From IMG/VR virus record IMGVR_UViG_3300042923_000524, positions 62,001-126,000 of that record: DNA of 64,000 nt. One strand, given 5' to 3'. The notes below the pieces were generated by a model. The model did not search any database. It worked only from the letters and a program-made list of their open reading frames with translations, and had not been told where the DNA came from. Origin of the DNA: a virus. How positions within the stretch are numbered: position 1 is the stretch's first letter; each line of letters starts with the position of its first letter. Below, piece after piece: positions 34,753 through 43,808 of this stretch. A program made the translations under genes and the position numbers.

Positions 34753-34819
34753 TTCCCTGTCTGATGAGAGCTTGATAGTAACAAGCCGAATCCTGCTATA
34801 ACAGAGCAGGAAACAGGAA
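34753..34819 (+). ncRNA. Candidate hammerhead ribozyme (variant)
   Basis: Stem I CCTGT/ACAGG (34756-34760, 34813-34817); core CTGATGA (34761-34767); stem II GCTTG/CAAGC (34770-34786); core GAA (34788-34790); stem III TCCTGCT/AGCAGGA (34791-34811) with ATAACAG in its loop. Only the 15.1-16.1 pair is unusual: U-A instead of A-U, giving GAA at the cleavage site, so activity is uncertain. Confidence 0.6.
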
Positions 34820-34850
34820 ACTGAAATAAATATTTAGGAGTGAAATATAA

Positions 34851-35015
34851 ATGGAAAAGAACATGATAGAAATTAATAAAACAACTCGTATATCAATTGA
34901 CGATGATGGTATAATATCAATTCATCAATTAGATTGGAAAGGTAAAGACTATACAACTATTCATCTTAGCAAAGAGGCATTAAAGCAAATTACAGAGATA
35001 GTTGAAAAGGTATAA
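34851..35015 (+). CDS. Small hypothetical protein
   Basis: 54 aa, MEKNMIEINKTTRISIDDDG..., beta-rich with a C-terminal helix. TAGGAGTG upstream. The stop codon again falls within TATAACAG. Function unknown. Confidence 0.5.
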   Translation: MEKNMIEINKTTRISIDDDGIISIHQLDWKGKDYTTIHLSKEALKQITEIVEKV

Positions 35016-35075
35016 CAGTAAAATCCAGACAAAACAGTAGTTTTATCAAAATATAAATTGAAAGGATGGAATAAA

Positions 35076-35243
35076 ATGAATGATACAAAATTAGAAAATA
35101 TGATATTAACAACTAAACTATGTTTAGTAGAGGCAGAAACAAAAAGCCAAGATTTTAAAGACGGTGCAATATATATGTCAAAAAGTATTTTTAGTTCGTT
35201 GGGTATACCAGATAATGTTATAGAAAAATTTATAAAAGCATAA
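35076..35243 (+). CDS. Small hypothetical protein
   Basis: 55 aa, MNDTKLENMILTTKLCLVEA.... AAAGGATGG 8 nt upstream. Stop codon TAA is followed by CAG (ATAACAG repeat). Function unknown. Confidence 0.5.
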   Translation: MNDTKLENMILTTKLCLVEAETKSQDFKDGAIYMSKSIFSSLGIPDNVIEKFIKA

Positions 35244-35298
35244 CAGACAACGAAAGATAGATTTGGTCAAAATAAATAGATGAAAGAAGGAAAGAAAA

Positions 35299-35742
35299 AT
35301 GAAATTTGCAAAGTATTATAATGTAACAAACAAAATGAACGAAATGATTGAAAAGGGTGATTTATTTTCTTATGAAAAAGGTTTTTACAAAGGATTATAT
35401 ATCTGTAAAGATACTCATGATTTCTGGATTAGTAGAGTATTAGAAGGGTATAACAGCGAGTTTGAGCAAGAAGATGGAAAATGGTTGGTAGAGCGTAATA
35501 AAATAGATAAATATGACTTCTGTGAATTTTTAAAAGAAAAGAAAAATGATGATTCTATAATAACAGATAGACGTACTAGAGATTATTATATAGATGAATG
35601 TTTCCAAGATGAAGTAATAATGGAAACACTAATACTTATGGATGATGATAAAGGTCTTGAAGGATGGGATAACTATGAATGTGATAGTTATGAAGAGGCA
35701 GTTGAAGCCATTGATGGAGGCTACGGAATATTAACGACGTAG
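35299..35742 (+). CDS. Hypothetical acidic protein
   Basis: 147 aa, MKFAKYYNVTNKMNEMIEKG..., acidic with many aromatic residues and a C-terminal DDKGLEGWDNYECDSYEEAVEAI. AAGGAAAG upstream; preceded by a GAC...ATTTGGTC leader hairpin (35246). Function unknown. Confidence 0.55.
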   Translation: MKFAKYYNVTNKMNEMIEKGDLFSYEKGFYKGLYICKDTHDFWISRVLEGYNSEFEQEDGKWLVERNKIDKYDFCEFLKEKKNDDSIITDRRTRDYYIDECFQDEVIMETLILMDDDKGLEGWDNYECDSYEEAVEAIDGGYGILTT

Positions 35743-35822
35743 ATACAATTATATTGTGTTAGGGTGCATTATAACAGAGTGCATCCAATAGAATATAAAT
35801 ATAAAATTAAGGAGGATTTAAA

Positions 35823-35963
35823 ATGAATATAGTAAAAGAATTAGAGCAAATTCTACAACAGCCAAACTTTATGGGCAATGACAAATTAGGTTGTAATCTA
35901 GCAGTAAATCAAATACTAGATAAAATTGAAGAGCTAGGACTTGAAATAGTAGAAAAGAAATAA
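35823..35963 (+). CDS. Tiny helical protein
   Basis: 46 aa, MNIVKELEQILQQPNFMGND.... ATATAAAATTA and AAGGAGG sit directly upstream. A hairpin GGGTGCA/TGCATCC with TATAACAG in its loop (about 35758-35785) lies in the leader. Function unknown. Confidence 0.5.
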   Translation: MNIVKELEQILQQPNFMGNDKLGCNLAVNQILDKIEELGLEIVEKK

Positions 35964-36047
35964 TATAAATATCCCAATAAAATCAACATTCTGAGCCAAT
36001 TTAACGCTCTATAACAGATTGTTATAACAGAAAGGAGTCAATAGACC

Positions 36048-36278
36048 ATGAGAACATTAAAAGAGATTTATCCACCTACAAATGAATTTAATATTATATA
36101 TGCTGAGTTAATCAAAGAGGATAATAATGAAGATTATATAAAAGTTAACATACAGTATCAAGACGAATCCACAGAACAAATTAAACTTTTAATGCATGAT
36201 GATTTATTAGAAGATATCAACAGATTATCAGATTTTGAACTTTGTTATGATATAACAGAAAATGTCTATTGGGACTAG
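36048..36278 (+). CDS. Small acidic protein
   Basis: 76 aa, MRTLKEIYPPTNEFNIIYAE.... AAAGGAGTC upstream, just after two TATAACAG copies that pair as TATAACA/TGTTATA (about 36011-36028). Function unknown. Confidence 0.5.
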   Translation: MRTLKEIYPPTNEFNIIYAELIKEDNNEDYIKVNIQYQDESTEQIKLLMHDDLLEDINRLSDFELCYDITENVYWD

Positions 36279-36293
36279 GGAGGTATAACAGCC

Positions 36294-36461
36294 ATGCAAT
36301 CAGCGAACCAGAGACAAACTGATTTTGAAGTACTAAAGACAACTAATATAAAATTAAACTATAACAGAAACCCAAATGAATTCAGCAAAACTATGAATAT
36401 CACAATAACAGCAGCAACATTTATTATGATGGTTTTTCTAGCAATAAAGTTTCTATCATAA
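36294..36461 (+). CDS. Small protein with C-terminal membrane helix
   Basis: 55 aa, MQSANQRQTDFEVLKTTNIK... with a hydrophobic end (AATFIMMVFLAIKFLS). GGGAGG 10 nt upstream; the spacer is itself TATAACAG. The coding sequence carries further ATAACAG copies. Function unknown. Confidence 0.45.
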   Translation: MQSANQRQTDFEVLKTTNIKLNYNRNPNEFSKTMNITITAATFIMMVFLAIKFLS

Positions 36462-36514
36462 AATACATATAACAGTCACAAATACATATAACAGCGAACT
36501 AAGGAGGGGTCACA

Positions 36515-36664
36515 GTGAATGCAATTAGAATAATAGGTATAGATACATTTGAATACTCACAAAGTAAGATAACAGCCGACATAACAACATACTGGAAAGA
36601 GTTGTATTGGAAGAATAACAGCTATTTGACGAGATACAGAACAGTTTATGAAAACACATTATAA
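36515..36664 (+). CDS. Small protein (GTG start)
   Basis: 49 aa, MNAIRIIGIDTFEYSQSKIT..., from GTG 7 nt after AAGGAGGG. Contains two ATAACAG copies in frame. A promoter for the next gene follows (TTGACA near 36684 behind ATATAAAA). Function unknown. Confidence 0.45.
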   Translation: MNAIRIIGIDTFEYSQSKITADITTYWKELYWKNNSYLTRYRTVYENTL

Positions 36665-36752
36665 ACACAAATATAAAACTATTGACACGGAGTAAACATA
36701 TGTTAAGATTAAATTAATCAGAATAATCCAATATATTTAAGGAGTGAAAGAA

Positions 36753-37043
36753 ATGAAAAAATCAGAATTAAAAACTGGAATGTGGTTAGAAGTAGAACAA
36801 AAATTTACCAATGTTACACTTATAAATATGGGAATGGTTTTATTAGATACTGAAAATGGAGATATAATTGTAGGTGAAACATGGATGCCATTAGATAGTC
36901 TTAATGAAGATTTAGAATATGAAAATTGTCATGTAAAAATAACAAAAATATATCAACCATCAAACAATATAGATTACCTTAGAAAAGAAAGTCCATTTAA
37001 TTTTAAATTTAGAGAAAACGAGTTAGTTTGGGAAAGAAAATAG
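36753..37043 (+). CDS. Small hypothetical protein
   Basis: 96 aa, MKKSELKTGMWLEVEQKF..., beta-rich; the KxGMxLE(V) pattern is common in small phage SH3-like folds. AAGGAGTG upstream. Heads the operon running to 38445. Function unknown. Confidence 0.55.
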   Translation: MKKSELKTGMWLEVEQKFTNVTLINMGMVLLDTENGDIIVGETWMPLDSLNEDLEYENCHVKITKIYQPSNNIDYLRKESPFNFKFRENELVWERK

Positions 37044-37088
37044 AATGACAATAAAACAAGAATTTGGCTTGGAAGGGAGAAATAAAAA

Positions 37089-37355
37089 ATGAAACAAACT
37101 TTTGAAGTGATGATAAATGAAAAGAATGGTAAGGTTACTATTGAAAATTTAGGAGAAACAAATTATGCTAATCAATTTATTTATAGGTTTGATAATAACG
37201 ATAGATTTACAGGATTTTACTGTGACGAATCAAAAATACAATCTATGTTTACTAAAATAAAAGAAAGTGAAATTAAAAGTCGTGAAAAGCAAATAAAACA
37301 ACTCCAAAAAGAAATTAAGATATTTGAAAAAGCTAAAATACCAACAATTCAATGA
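37089..37355 (+). CDS. Small protein with C-terminal coiled coil
   Basis: 88 aa: beta-like N-terminal half, then a Lys/Glu-rich helix (REKQIKQLQKEIKIFEKAK). GGAAGGGAG upstream. Function unknown. Confidence 0.5.
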   Translation: MKQTFEVMINEKNGKVTIENLGETNYANQFIYRFDNNDRFTGFYCDESKIQSMFTKIKESEIKSREKQIKQLQKEIKIFEKAKIPTIQ

Positions 37356-37393
37356 AATAAGAGTTTCAACGAAATAACGAAAGGAGAAGACAA

Positions 37394-37651
37394 ATGACCA
37401 TTCCAGAAAAAGAAATATTAAGAAGCATTAGCTACTATACAAAAGAAATTGCACCTAAATGTGGAACTGAAGATTTTGACGATGATTCTATATATTGTTT
37501 GGGTATACTTACTGGATTGTTTATATCTCTAGGCAAAGGAAAAGAATTCACTGATATGATAAGAGCAGGAGAAGAAAAGTGGGCAAATTATGTGATTAAT
37601 TTATTAAAGACAGAATTTAAATTAAATGAAACAACTTCAAAATTAAATTAA
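37394..37651 (+). CDS. Small hypothetical protein
   Basis: 85 aa, MTIPEKEILRSISYYTKEIA..., helical. AAAGGAG 8 nt upstream. Part of the early operon. Function unknown. Confidence 0.5.
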   Translation: MTIPEKEILRSISYYTKEIAPKCGTEDFDDDSIYCLGILTGLFISLGKGKEFTDMIRAGEEKWANYVINLLKTEFKLNETTSKLN

Positions 37652-37668
37652 TAAAGGAGAATACTAAA

Positions 37669-37833
37669 ATGAATTTTACATTATACGATGTCACTTTAAC
37701 AAATGGAACAGTTCAAAATACATACAGAAAAAGAGCAATTTGCCAAAGAGAAGCAATAATATTAGCTCAAGCCGATGCAATATTATCTGCAAATGGTTAT
37801 GATTTTGTATCTATAACTGAAATTAAATATTAA
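37669..37833 (+). CDS. Small hypothetical protein
   Basis: 54 aa, MNFTLYDVTLTNGTVQNTYR... ending in VSITEIKY; a beta-alpha-beta look. AAAGGAGA upstream. Function unknown. Confidence 0.5.
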   Translation: MNFTLYDVTLTNGTVQNTYRKRAICQREAIILAQADAILSANGYDFVSITEIKY

Positions 37834-37855
37834 TAATAAGGAGGTAAATATAAAA

Positions 37856-38017
37856 ATGACATATTGTATAGGAATTAAAATCAATCACTGTATATTTGGC
37901 AGAGGTAAAATCTTAGACCGTGGATTTGAAAAGGATACTTATAAAATTGAATTTGATAAACCAATGGACGGAATTAAAATAAGAAATATCAATAAAGATA
38001 GAATATATTTGTGTTAG
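37856..38017 (+). CDS. Small hypothetical protein
   Basis: 53 aa, MTYCIGIKINHCIFGRGKIL..., beta-rich, with pattern FGxGKI...YKIEFD seen in small Tudor/SH3-like domains. AAGGAGG upstream. Function unknown. Confidence 0.5.
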   Translation: MTYCIGIKINHCIFGRGKILDRGFEKDTYKIEFDKPMDGIKIRNINKDRIYLC

Positions 38018-38049
38018 AAAAAATAATAAATTATAAAGGAAGGTTAATT

Positions 38050-38445
38050 ATGTGCAAAGCAAAACAATATTCTGAGCAACTATTAAATATATACAAAAGC
38101 ATTGAAGAGGATATAAATACATACGATATTGAATTAAGAAAAACTGAGGGATATTTGCAAGATATTATGCACATTATTGAAAATGAAAACTTCAATGCAT
38201 CTGAAGGATATAAATTATCTAAAATGATTAAAGATGCCAGAATTGAAAGAAGAGATTTAAAGAATGAAATAGAAACACTCAATATTCTAAAGAAAACCTA
38301 TATACAGATGAGTAAAAAGCAACTTAATAAAACAAGTGAAAGTATAAAAGAGAAAGATAAGCAATTGGGTGAGTTAAAGGAAAAGAAAATATATGTTCCA
38401 AGAACTTTGAAGACAACTAATTTAAAATTAGTTGTGTCGAGATAG
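38050..38445 (+). CDS. Coiled-coil protein
   Basis: 131 aa from the ATG after AAAGGAAGG; a long charged helix throughout (EEDINTYDIELRKTEGYLQD..., SIKEKDKQLGELKEKK), likely a parallel coiled coil. Last gene of its operon before the HNH gene. Confidence 0.5.
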   Translation: MCKAKQYSEQLLNIYKSIEEDINTYDIELRKTEGYLQDIMHIIENENFNASEGYKLSKMIKDARIERRDLKNEIETLNILKKTYIQMSKKQLNKTSESIKEKDKQLGELKEKKIYVPRTLKTTNLKLVVSR

Positions 38446-38482
38446 GATAATATAAAACGAATATAAAAGAAAGGATGATTAA

Positions 38483-39268
38483 ATGCCATTAAGTGCTGAA
38501 GAAAAGAAAGTAAGAGCAGACAAACGTAAACAAGATAAATATAATAAAGAACATAAAATTATCAACGAAACTTTATATAAATGGTGTACTGAAGATGAAC
38601 ATTGGGTTATTTGTGATGAAAAACATTTTTATATAAATAAAAGTAATACCGTTGATAATTTTAGTAATAGATGTATAGAATGTGAAAAGAAACGTGCAAT
38701 GCAATGGAAGATAAATAATAGACCAAGAGTAAGAAAATCAGCTAGAAAATATAATGCTAAACCCCATATCAAATTAAAAATGAGAGAAGCATCTAAAAAG
38801 CAAAGAGAAGAAGGATATCAAGTAAAATACCAACAAGAAAATAAAGAGCAAATAAACCAATATAGTAAAAATAGACAGCAAAAGAATCATAGAATTACCA
38901 AAGAAGAATGGGAAAATTGTAAACATTACTTTGCCAATAGATGTGCGTACTGTGGTTTAGGTATTGAAAACCATTTAGTTATGAAGAAAGGTAAAATGGA
39001 ATACCATGATTTACATAAAGAACATGCTATACATGATGGTAAAGATAATTTATCAAATTGTATTCCATCGTGTCGAAGTTGTAATGATAAAAAATGGAAG
39101 TTTACATTAAACCAATGGTATAATTTAAGTAATCCAATTTATACATATGAAAGATACCACAAGATTTATCAATGGTTAAGATATGATTATAAAAAATATA
39201 TACATAAAAAGAAACAAAAAGGTAAATATGTTAAAAAGAATATGGAATATTGGGATAATAAAAAATAA
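38483..39268 (+). CDS. HNH endonuclease
   Basis: 261 aa. Catalytic zinc-finger HNH pattern near residues 150-210: CAYCGLGIENH, DLHKEHAIHDGKDNLSNC and IPSCRSCNDKKW. Lys/Arg-rich N-terminal half with a CxxC pair. Possibly a free-standing homing endonuclease or a packaging-associated nuclease; the position among early genes favours homing. Confidence 0.75.
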   Translation: MPLSAEEKKVRADKRKQDKYNKEHKIINETLYKWCTEDEHWVICDEKHFYINKSNTVDNFSNRCIECEKKRAMQWKINNRPRVRKSARKYNAKPHIKLKMREASKKQREEGYQVKYQQENKEQINQYSKNRQQKNHRITKEEWENCKHYFANRCAYCGLGIENHLVMKKGKMEYHDLHKEHAIHDGKDNLSNCIPSCRSCNDKKWKFTLNQWYNLSNPIYTYERYHKIYQWLRYDYKKYIHKKKQKGKYVKKNMEYWDNKK

Positions 39269-39359
39269 TGTTATATTTAGCACTTTACAACATTATCCAA
39301 CATATGATATATTAAATACAAATATAAAATTAATATAATAATAAAAGGGATGTGAAACT

Positions 39360-40235
39360 ATGAAATCTGAAAACAAATTACTCAACAATTTTCTTCTAGC
39401 TTTAAAATCAAAAGGAAGGTCACAGAACACAATAACATCATATGAGATAGATAACATCCAGTTACTTAATTACATACGAGAGAAAAGGCATATAGAAGCA
39501 TCTATAGATACATTTGATAAAGAGTTTTTTAATTCTGTAGGGTATCAGGATTTAGAATTCTATATGAATTATTTAACGCAAAAAAACAAAGCAGAATCAT
39601 CCAGAGCAAGGAAAGTGTCAAGTATTAAAGAGTTTTTTAAATATATAACAAAGATGAAAGTTATTACAATCAATCCTGCATTGGATTTAGAAGCTCCTTC
39701 AATACCAGAGAGAAATCCTAAATATAAAAACACAGAAGAATGCAAAACAATGCTTCAGAACATAAAAAGCAGAAATAAAGAAAGAGATTTGGCAATCATA
39801 ACATTATTTATCAATCTAGGTTTGCGTGTCTCTGAATTAGTTGGAATTGATTTAGATGATATAAAAGAGAATAAAGTTAGAGTTATCAGAAAAGGTAATG
39901 AAGAAAAGAACATGAGATTAAATGAATATTGTATAGATGCAATCAATAAGTATTTAGAAGTTAGAAAAACAACTGATGAAAAAGCATTATTTATTAGTGA
40001 ACGTGGTACTAGAATTAGCGTTAAAGAAATTAGATATCTAACTTATAAATATGGTAATATTAATCCTCATGCCTTGAGACATAGTTGTTTTACAAACTTA
40101 TTAAGTACAGGAAAGGTTAATATTCGTAAGATACAAGAGTTAGCAAACCATAAAAATATTCAAACTACAGTTCGATATACACATATTACGGAAGATGAAA
40201 TGCAAGAAACTGTTAATGCAAACCCATACTATTAA
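39360..40235 (+). CDS. Tyrosine recombinase (Xer/integrase family)
   Basis: 291 aa. N-terminal SAM-like core-binding domain, then the catalytic set Arg156 (LGLRVSEL), Lys178 (RKGNEEK), HxxR at 237-240 (HALRH), His264 (LANHKN) and Tyr273 (VRYTHI). All residues are intact. It may resolve multimers of a circular element or integrate it; no att site is recognised. An ATATAAAA motif lies in the leader. Confidence 0.85.
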   Translation: MKSENKLLNNFLLALKSKGRSQNTITSYEIDNIQLLNYIREKRHIEASIDTFDKEFFNSVGYQDLEFYMNYLTQKNKAESSRARKVSSIKEFFKYITKMKVITINPALDLEAPSIPERNPKYKNTEECKTMLQNIKSRNKERDLAIITLFINLGLRVSELVGIDLDDIKENKVRVIRKGNEEKNMRLNEYCIDAINKYLEVRKTTDEKALFISERGTRISVKEIRYLTYKYGNINPHALRHSCFTNLLSTGKVNIRKIQELANHKNIQTTVRYTHITEDEMQETVNANPYY

Positions 40236-40267
40236 TTAATATAAAAATTAAAAGGAGAGTGTATTAA

Positions 40268-40465
40268 ATGTCATTAGCAACATTTAAATCAGAACATGAT
40301 GATTGGCAACAATTTATGCAGGAAGAACACTCAATGGAAGAGTATATACAAAAATTTGACATAAAACTTACTAGAGAAGATATATTTGGGATTGCTAAAC
40401 AGGCTTTAATGATTGAGTATATAAAAGATTTAGCAATTATAATGAATTATAAAGTAATTGAGTAG
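40268..40465 (+). CDS. Small hypothetical protein
   Basis: 65 aa, MSLATFKSEHDDWQQFMQEE..., acidic and helical. AAAGGAGAG upstream. Ends just before the zinc-ribbon gene. Function unknown. Confidence 0.5.
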   Translation: MSLATFKSEHDDWQQFMQEEHSMEEYIQKFDIKLTREDIFGIAKQALMIEYIKDLAIIMNYKVIE

Positions 40466-40475
40466 GGGTGGGAGT

Positions 40476-40724
40476 ATGAGTGAAAAAGTAGAAAAAGCAA
40501 TAGATATATCAAAGTATAAACTAGGGCAAGTAATTAAAGACTTAAAATGTCCTCGTTGTAAAAGCAAAGGAGGAATGCGACTTATGGGGTTATATCATAG
40601 AGAAACAAATTCACACGAATTAGAATGCAGTTGCTTTTACACCCAACGTGTATACCCAAAGAATGTTGAATTTACATATGAAGAACCTAAAGAACCAAAG
40701 AGAAAGAAAGGAGATAATAATTAA
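40476..40724 (+). CDS. Zinc-ribbon protein
   Basis: 82 aa from the ATG after GGGTGGGAG. LKCPRCKSKGGMRLMG...LECSCFYTQRVYP gives two Cys pairs, like Ogr/Delta-type small zinc proteins. The stop overlaps the following ATG by one base. Function unknown. Confidence 0.55.
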   Translation: MSEKVEKAIDISKYKLGQVIKDLKCPRCKSKGGMRLMGLYHRETNSHELECSCFYTQRVYPKNVEFTYEEPKEPKRKKGDNN

Positions 40725-40900
40725 TGAAAATTATAATGTTAAATATAAAATGGTTTTTAGTTTCAAGTATAACATTTTTCTTAATGAGTGCTATGATATA
40801 TCTATTTCAAGATGATATAGAGCGTTTTGCGACAAGAATTATAACGTCTTTGGTTATGGCTTTAGTATTTAGACTAATGGGTTTAAACGAAAAGGAATAA
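40724..40900 (+). CDS. Small membrane protein
   Basis: 58 aa with two hydrophobic segments (WFLVSSITFFLMSAMIYLF and IITSLVMALVFRLMG). Coupled to the zinc-ribbon gene by a one-base overlap. Function unknown. Confidence 0.55.
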   Translation: MKIIMLNIKWFLVSSITFFLMSAMIYLFQDDIERFATRIITSLVMALVFRLMGLNEKE

Positions 40901-40936
40901 CAATAAAATTTATCATTTATTGAAAGGAGATAGTTT

Positions 40937-41185
40937 ATGTTAAAATTAAAAGAATTAAAACAAACTTGTAGTTGTTGTCCTAGTCAATGGGAAGGAACAA
41001 CTAAAGAAGGCAAGTATGTTTATATTAGATGTGATAATAATGAACTTGAAGTCGAAACAGCAAAGAACGAAGAAGATTGGTATAAAGGTAAATTTAAAGT
41101 GGTATTTGTTGATTATAACAGTGATTATGGTGATGTAATGGATACTAATGAAATGTTGTCTCGTACAGGAATTCAACTCATATAG
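40937..41185 (+). CDS. Small hypothetical protein
   Basis: 82 aa, MLKLKELKQTCSCCPSQWEG..., with a CSCC motif and acidic beta-rich body. AAAGGAGA upstream. Function unknown. Confidence 0.55.
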   Translation: MLKLKELKQTCSCCPSQWEGTTKEGKYVYIRCDNNELEVETAKNEEDWYKGKFKVVFVDYNSDYGDVMDTNEMLSRTGIQLI

Positions 41186-41231
41186 TCTCATCCAATTTCT
41201 CATTTGGTTAGCATTTTGAAAGGAGATTAAT

Positions 41232-41393
41232 ATGTTCGATTTTATAGCATGGTTATTTTTTCATATTTGTAAAATAGTATTTTTACCAGTGTTTATGCTA
41301 ATATTCTTTATAAAACATTTAGTATATGCACTAGGTAAAACTTTGGAAGATTGTAGTCATATATTATTGGCTAAGTTTCCAGAAAATAATTAA
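41232..41393 (+). CDS. Small membrane protein
   Basis: 53 aa, one long hydrophobic segment (FIAWLFFHICKIVFLPVFML). AAAGGAGA upstream. Followed by ATATAAAA and a TTGACA promoter (about 41424) for the next operon. Confidence 0.5.
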   Translation: MFDFIAWLFFHICKIVFLPVFMLIFFIKHLVYALGKTLEDCSHILLAKFPENN

Positions 41394-41492
41394 ATACTAA
41401 TATAAAATTTATATAAAAAATATGTTGACAGGTTTAGAAATATTTGATAAGATTGGTTTAAGATATTAAATAATATTTTGGAGGTAATCGAT

Positions 41493-41678
41493 ATGGATAT
41501 GGATATTAAATCTATAAAGAGTAATGAATTAAAAACACAAGTTGATTTAGTATGTACTCACTGTGGAAAAGAGCATGATATCTTAAAGTCAAAAGAAGGA
41601 AAAGATTTTGTTTTTGAAACAGATTGCACTGAAGAATGGTGTATATGTGTTGATTGTCAAAATAAATGTAATCAATAG
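41493..41678 (+). CDS. Small zinc-ribbon protein
   Basis: 61 aa from the ATG 7 nt after GGAGG. CTHCGKEH...CICVDCQNKC gives two metal-binding pairs. Heads the operon containing the 678-aa protein. Function unknown. Confidence 0.55.
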   Translation: MDMDIKSIKSNELKTQVDLVCTHCGKEHDILKSKEGKDFVFETDCTEEWCICVDCQNKCNQ

Positions 41679-41747
41679 ATTTCGTCCGAATATTAGATTT
41701 ATAGAAATATTAAAAAAATAATATAAAAATAAAAAGGAGAGAAAGAA

Positions 41748-43784
41748 ATGGAATTTAAAAATTTTAAGAGGTTGTTACAAGAAAACTTTAAACAAATGTC
41801 ACAAGATGTAACTCATTTATTTGAGGTCGAAGTTGACAAAGATGAGCTGTGGAATCTATATTTAGATAGTTTTCCAACAGGTACTAATGAAATCTATAGG
41901 GAAAGAAGGGAATACGATTGTAGTTGTTGTAGGCACTTTATAAAGAACGTTGGTAATGCAGTAGTAATTAAAGACAATCAAGTTAAAACTATTTGGGATT
42001 TTGAAACAAATAGCACAACATTTCAACCAGTAGTGAATGCTTTATCTAAATACATAAAATCTAAAATTGTCTCAGATGTTTGGATAAGCAAATTTAAGAC
42101 CATAGGCACTGATAAAAATTATGAGCAATTAGATGGAAAAGTAACTGAATGGACTCATTTATATTTAGAATTGCCAGATAAATTTGTAGATAAGAGTGGT
42201 AGGTCAGAAGGGGATATTAAAGGTCAATACAGAGACATTAGAAATGTTTTTAAACGTTCTTTGGATGAATTAACCGAAGATTCTATTCTAACAGTATTAG
42301 AGCTAATTTCATCAAATACACTATATAAAGGTGAAGAATGGAAACAGCAACTTACATTATTTCTACAACACAAGAAAGCATATATCAAACTAACTGATTT
42401 AGAAAAAGAAAATTATACATGGGAACAATCAGTTAAGGTTGGTGCGGTTATTGGTAAAATCAGAAATCATTCTATTGGAACATTGCTTATAAACATCAGT
42501 GAAGGAATGGATTTAGATACAGCAGTAAGAAAGTATGAAGTTATTGTTGCTCCAACTAATTATAAAAGACCTAAAGCAATCTTTACTCAAAAGATGCTAG
42601 ATGATGCCAAGAAAACAATAGAAGAGTTAGGATATATGGAATCTCTAAGCAGAAGATATGCTATGCTTGATGATATTACAGTAAATAATATTCTGTTTTC
42701 TAACAAAGATTCTGCCAAAAGAATAGCTAATGCAGATATATTTGCAGAAATGTCAGGAGAAGCTGCCGTTAATCCTAAGAAATTCTCAAAGGTTGAAGAA
42801 GTTTCAATAGACAATTTTATAAACAATATATTACCAACAACCAAAGAACTTGAAGTACTATTAGAGAATAAACACTCTAATAGCATGGTATCACTTATAG
42901 CACCAGAAAATAAAGATAGCAAAACAATGTTCAAATGGGATAATAATTTTAGTTGGGCATATTCAGGAAATATAACTGATAGCTTGATGAAAGAAAGAGT
43001 AAAATCTGCTGGTGGTAAAGTTGATGGAGATTTAAGGTTCTCAATCCAATGGAATGATATTTCAAGAGATATGTGTGATTTAGATGCTCATTGTATTGAA
43101 CCAAGTAGATATGAAATTTACTACGGAAATAGAAGGCAAACTTCACCATCAAAAGGCACTCTTGATGTAGATATTATTAGTCCACAAAATGGAGTTCCTG
43201 CGGTTGAAAATATCACATATGAAGATAGAAAGTTTATGAAGGATGGAGATTATAAATTCTTTGTATATTATTTCTCAGGTAGACCAAACAATGGATTTAG
43301 AGCTGAAATAGAATTTGATGGTCAAATATACTCTTTTGAAAGCAAAGAAAACAACCCATCTAGCAGGATAGTTGAAGTGGCAACTGTAACTTTAAAGAAT
43401 GGTCAATTTACAATAAAAGAACATTTACAATCTTCAATGTCTTCAAAAGAAGTTTGGAATTTAAAGACAAATAACTTTGTACCAGTTTCAGTTGTTATGT
43501 ATTCACCTAACTATTGGAATGAACAAGATGGTATAGGGCATAGACATTACTTCTTTATGTTAAAAGACTGTGTAAATCCAGAACAACCTAATGGCTTCTA
43601 TAATGAGTTTTTAAAAGAAGATTTAATGAAACATAAGCATGTATTTGAAGCTCTTGGTGGCAAGATGAGAGTTAAAGATGTTGATGACCAATTATCAGGA
43701 TTGGGATTTTCATCAACTAAAAGGAACGAACTATTAGTTAAAGTAAAAGGTCAAACAGAAAGAATAATTAAAATAAAAATATAA
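41748..43784 (+). CDS. Large protein with YfaP/DUF2135-like C-terminal domain
   Basis: 678 aa, the longest early protein. The N-terminal ~400 residues are helical with CSCCRHF near residue 60. The region [20 protein letters not shown]...[13 protein letters not shown]...[23 protein letters not shown] (in parts) matches the YfaP/DUF2135 beta-sandwich pattern. Related ~680-aa proteins occur in large phages with no known role. It precedes a coiled-coil protein that may be a partner. Confidence 0.6.
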   Translation: MEFKNFKRLLQENFKQMSQDVTHLFEVEVDKDELWNLYLDSFPTGTNEIYRERREYDCSCCRHFIKNVGNAVVIKDNQVKTIWDFETNSTTFQPVVNALSKYIKSKIVSDVWISKFKTIGTDKNYEQLDGKVTEWTHLYLELPDKFVDKSGRSEGDIKGQYRDIRNVFKRSLDELTEDSILTVLELISSNTLYKGEEWKQQLTLFLQHKKAYIKLTDLEKENYTWEQSVKVGAVIGKIRNHSIGTLLINISEGMDLDTAVRKYEVIVAPTNYKRPKAIFTQKMLDDAKKTIEELGYMESLSRRYAMLDDITVNNILFSNKDSAKRIANADIFAEMSGEAAVNPKKFSKVEEVSIDNFINNILPTTKELEVLLENKHSNSMVSLIAPENKDSKTMFKWDNNFSWAYSGNITDSLMKERVKSAGGKVDGDLRFSIQWNDISRDMCDLDAHCIEPSRYEIYYGNRRQTSPSKGTLDVDIISPQNGVPAVENITYEDRKFMKDGDYKFFVYYFSGRPNNGFRAEIEFDGQIYSFESKENNPSSRIVEVATVTLKNGQFTIKEHLQSSMSSKEVWNLKTNNFVPVSVVMYSPNYWNEQDGIGHRHYFFMLKDCVNPEQPNGFYNEFLKEDLMKHKHVFEALGGKMRVKDVDDQLSGLGFSSTKRNELLVKVKGQTERIIKIKI

Positions 43785-43808
43785 AATTAAAAAGGAGAAA
43801 TGAAAAAT

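Larger units (their letters stand above)
31346..36618 (+). repeat. Clustered octamer TATAACAG
   Basis: About 23 ATAACAG copies between 33.55 and 36.62 kb, mostly within TATAACAG. Positions (about): 33551, 33915, 33957, 33996, 34032, 34190, 34739, 34797, 35010, 35240, 35448, 35770, 36011, 36022, 36283, 36359, 36469, 36487, 36567, 36610. Several lie in hairpin loops (both ribozymes, 35770) or hold a stop codon (34743, 35015). Confidence 0.65.

Noticed and set aside
33600-36664. TATAACAG cluster as a CRISPR array
   Set aside because: Spacing is irregular (12-500 bp), the repeat is only 8 nt and lies partly inside coding frames.
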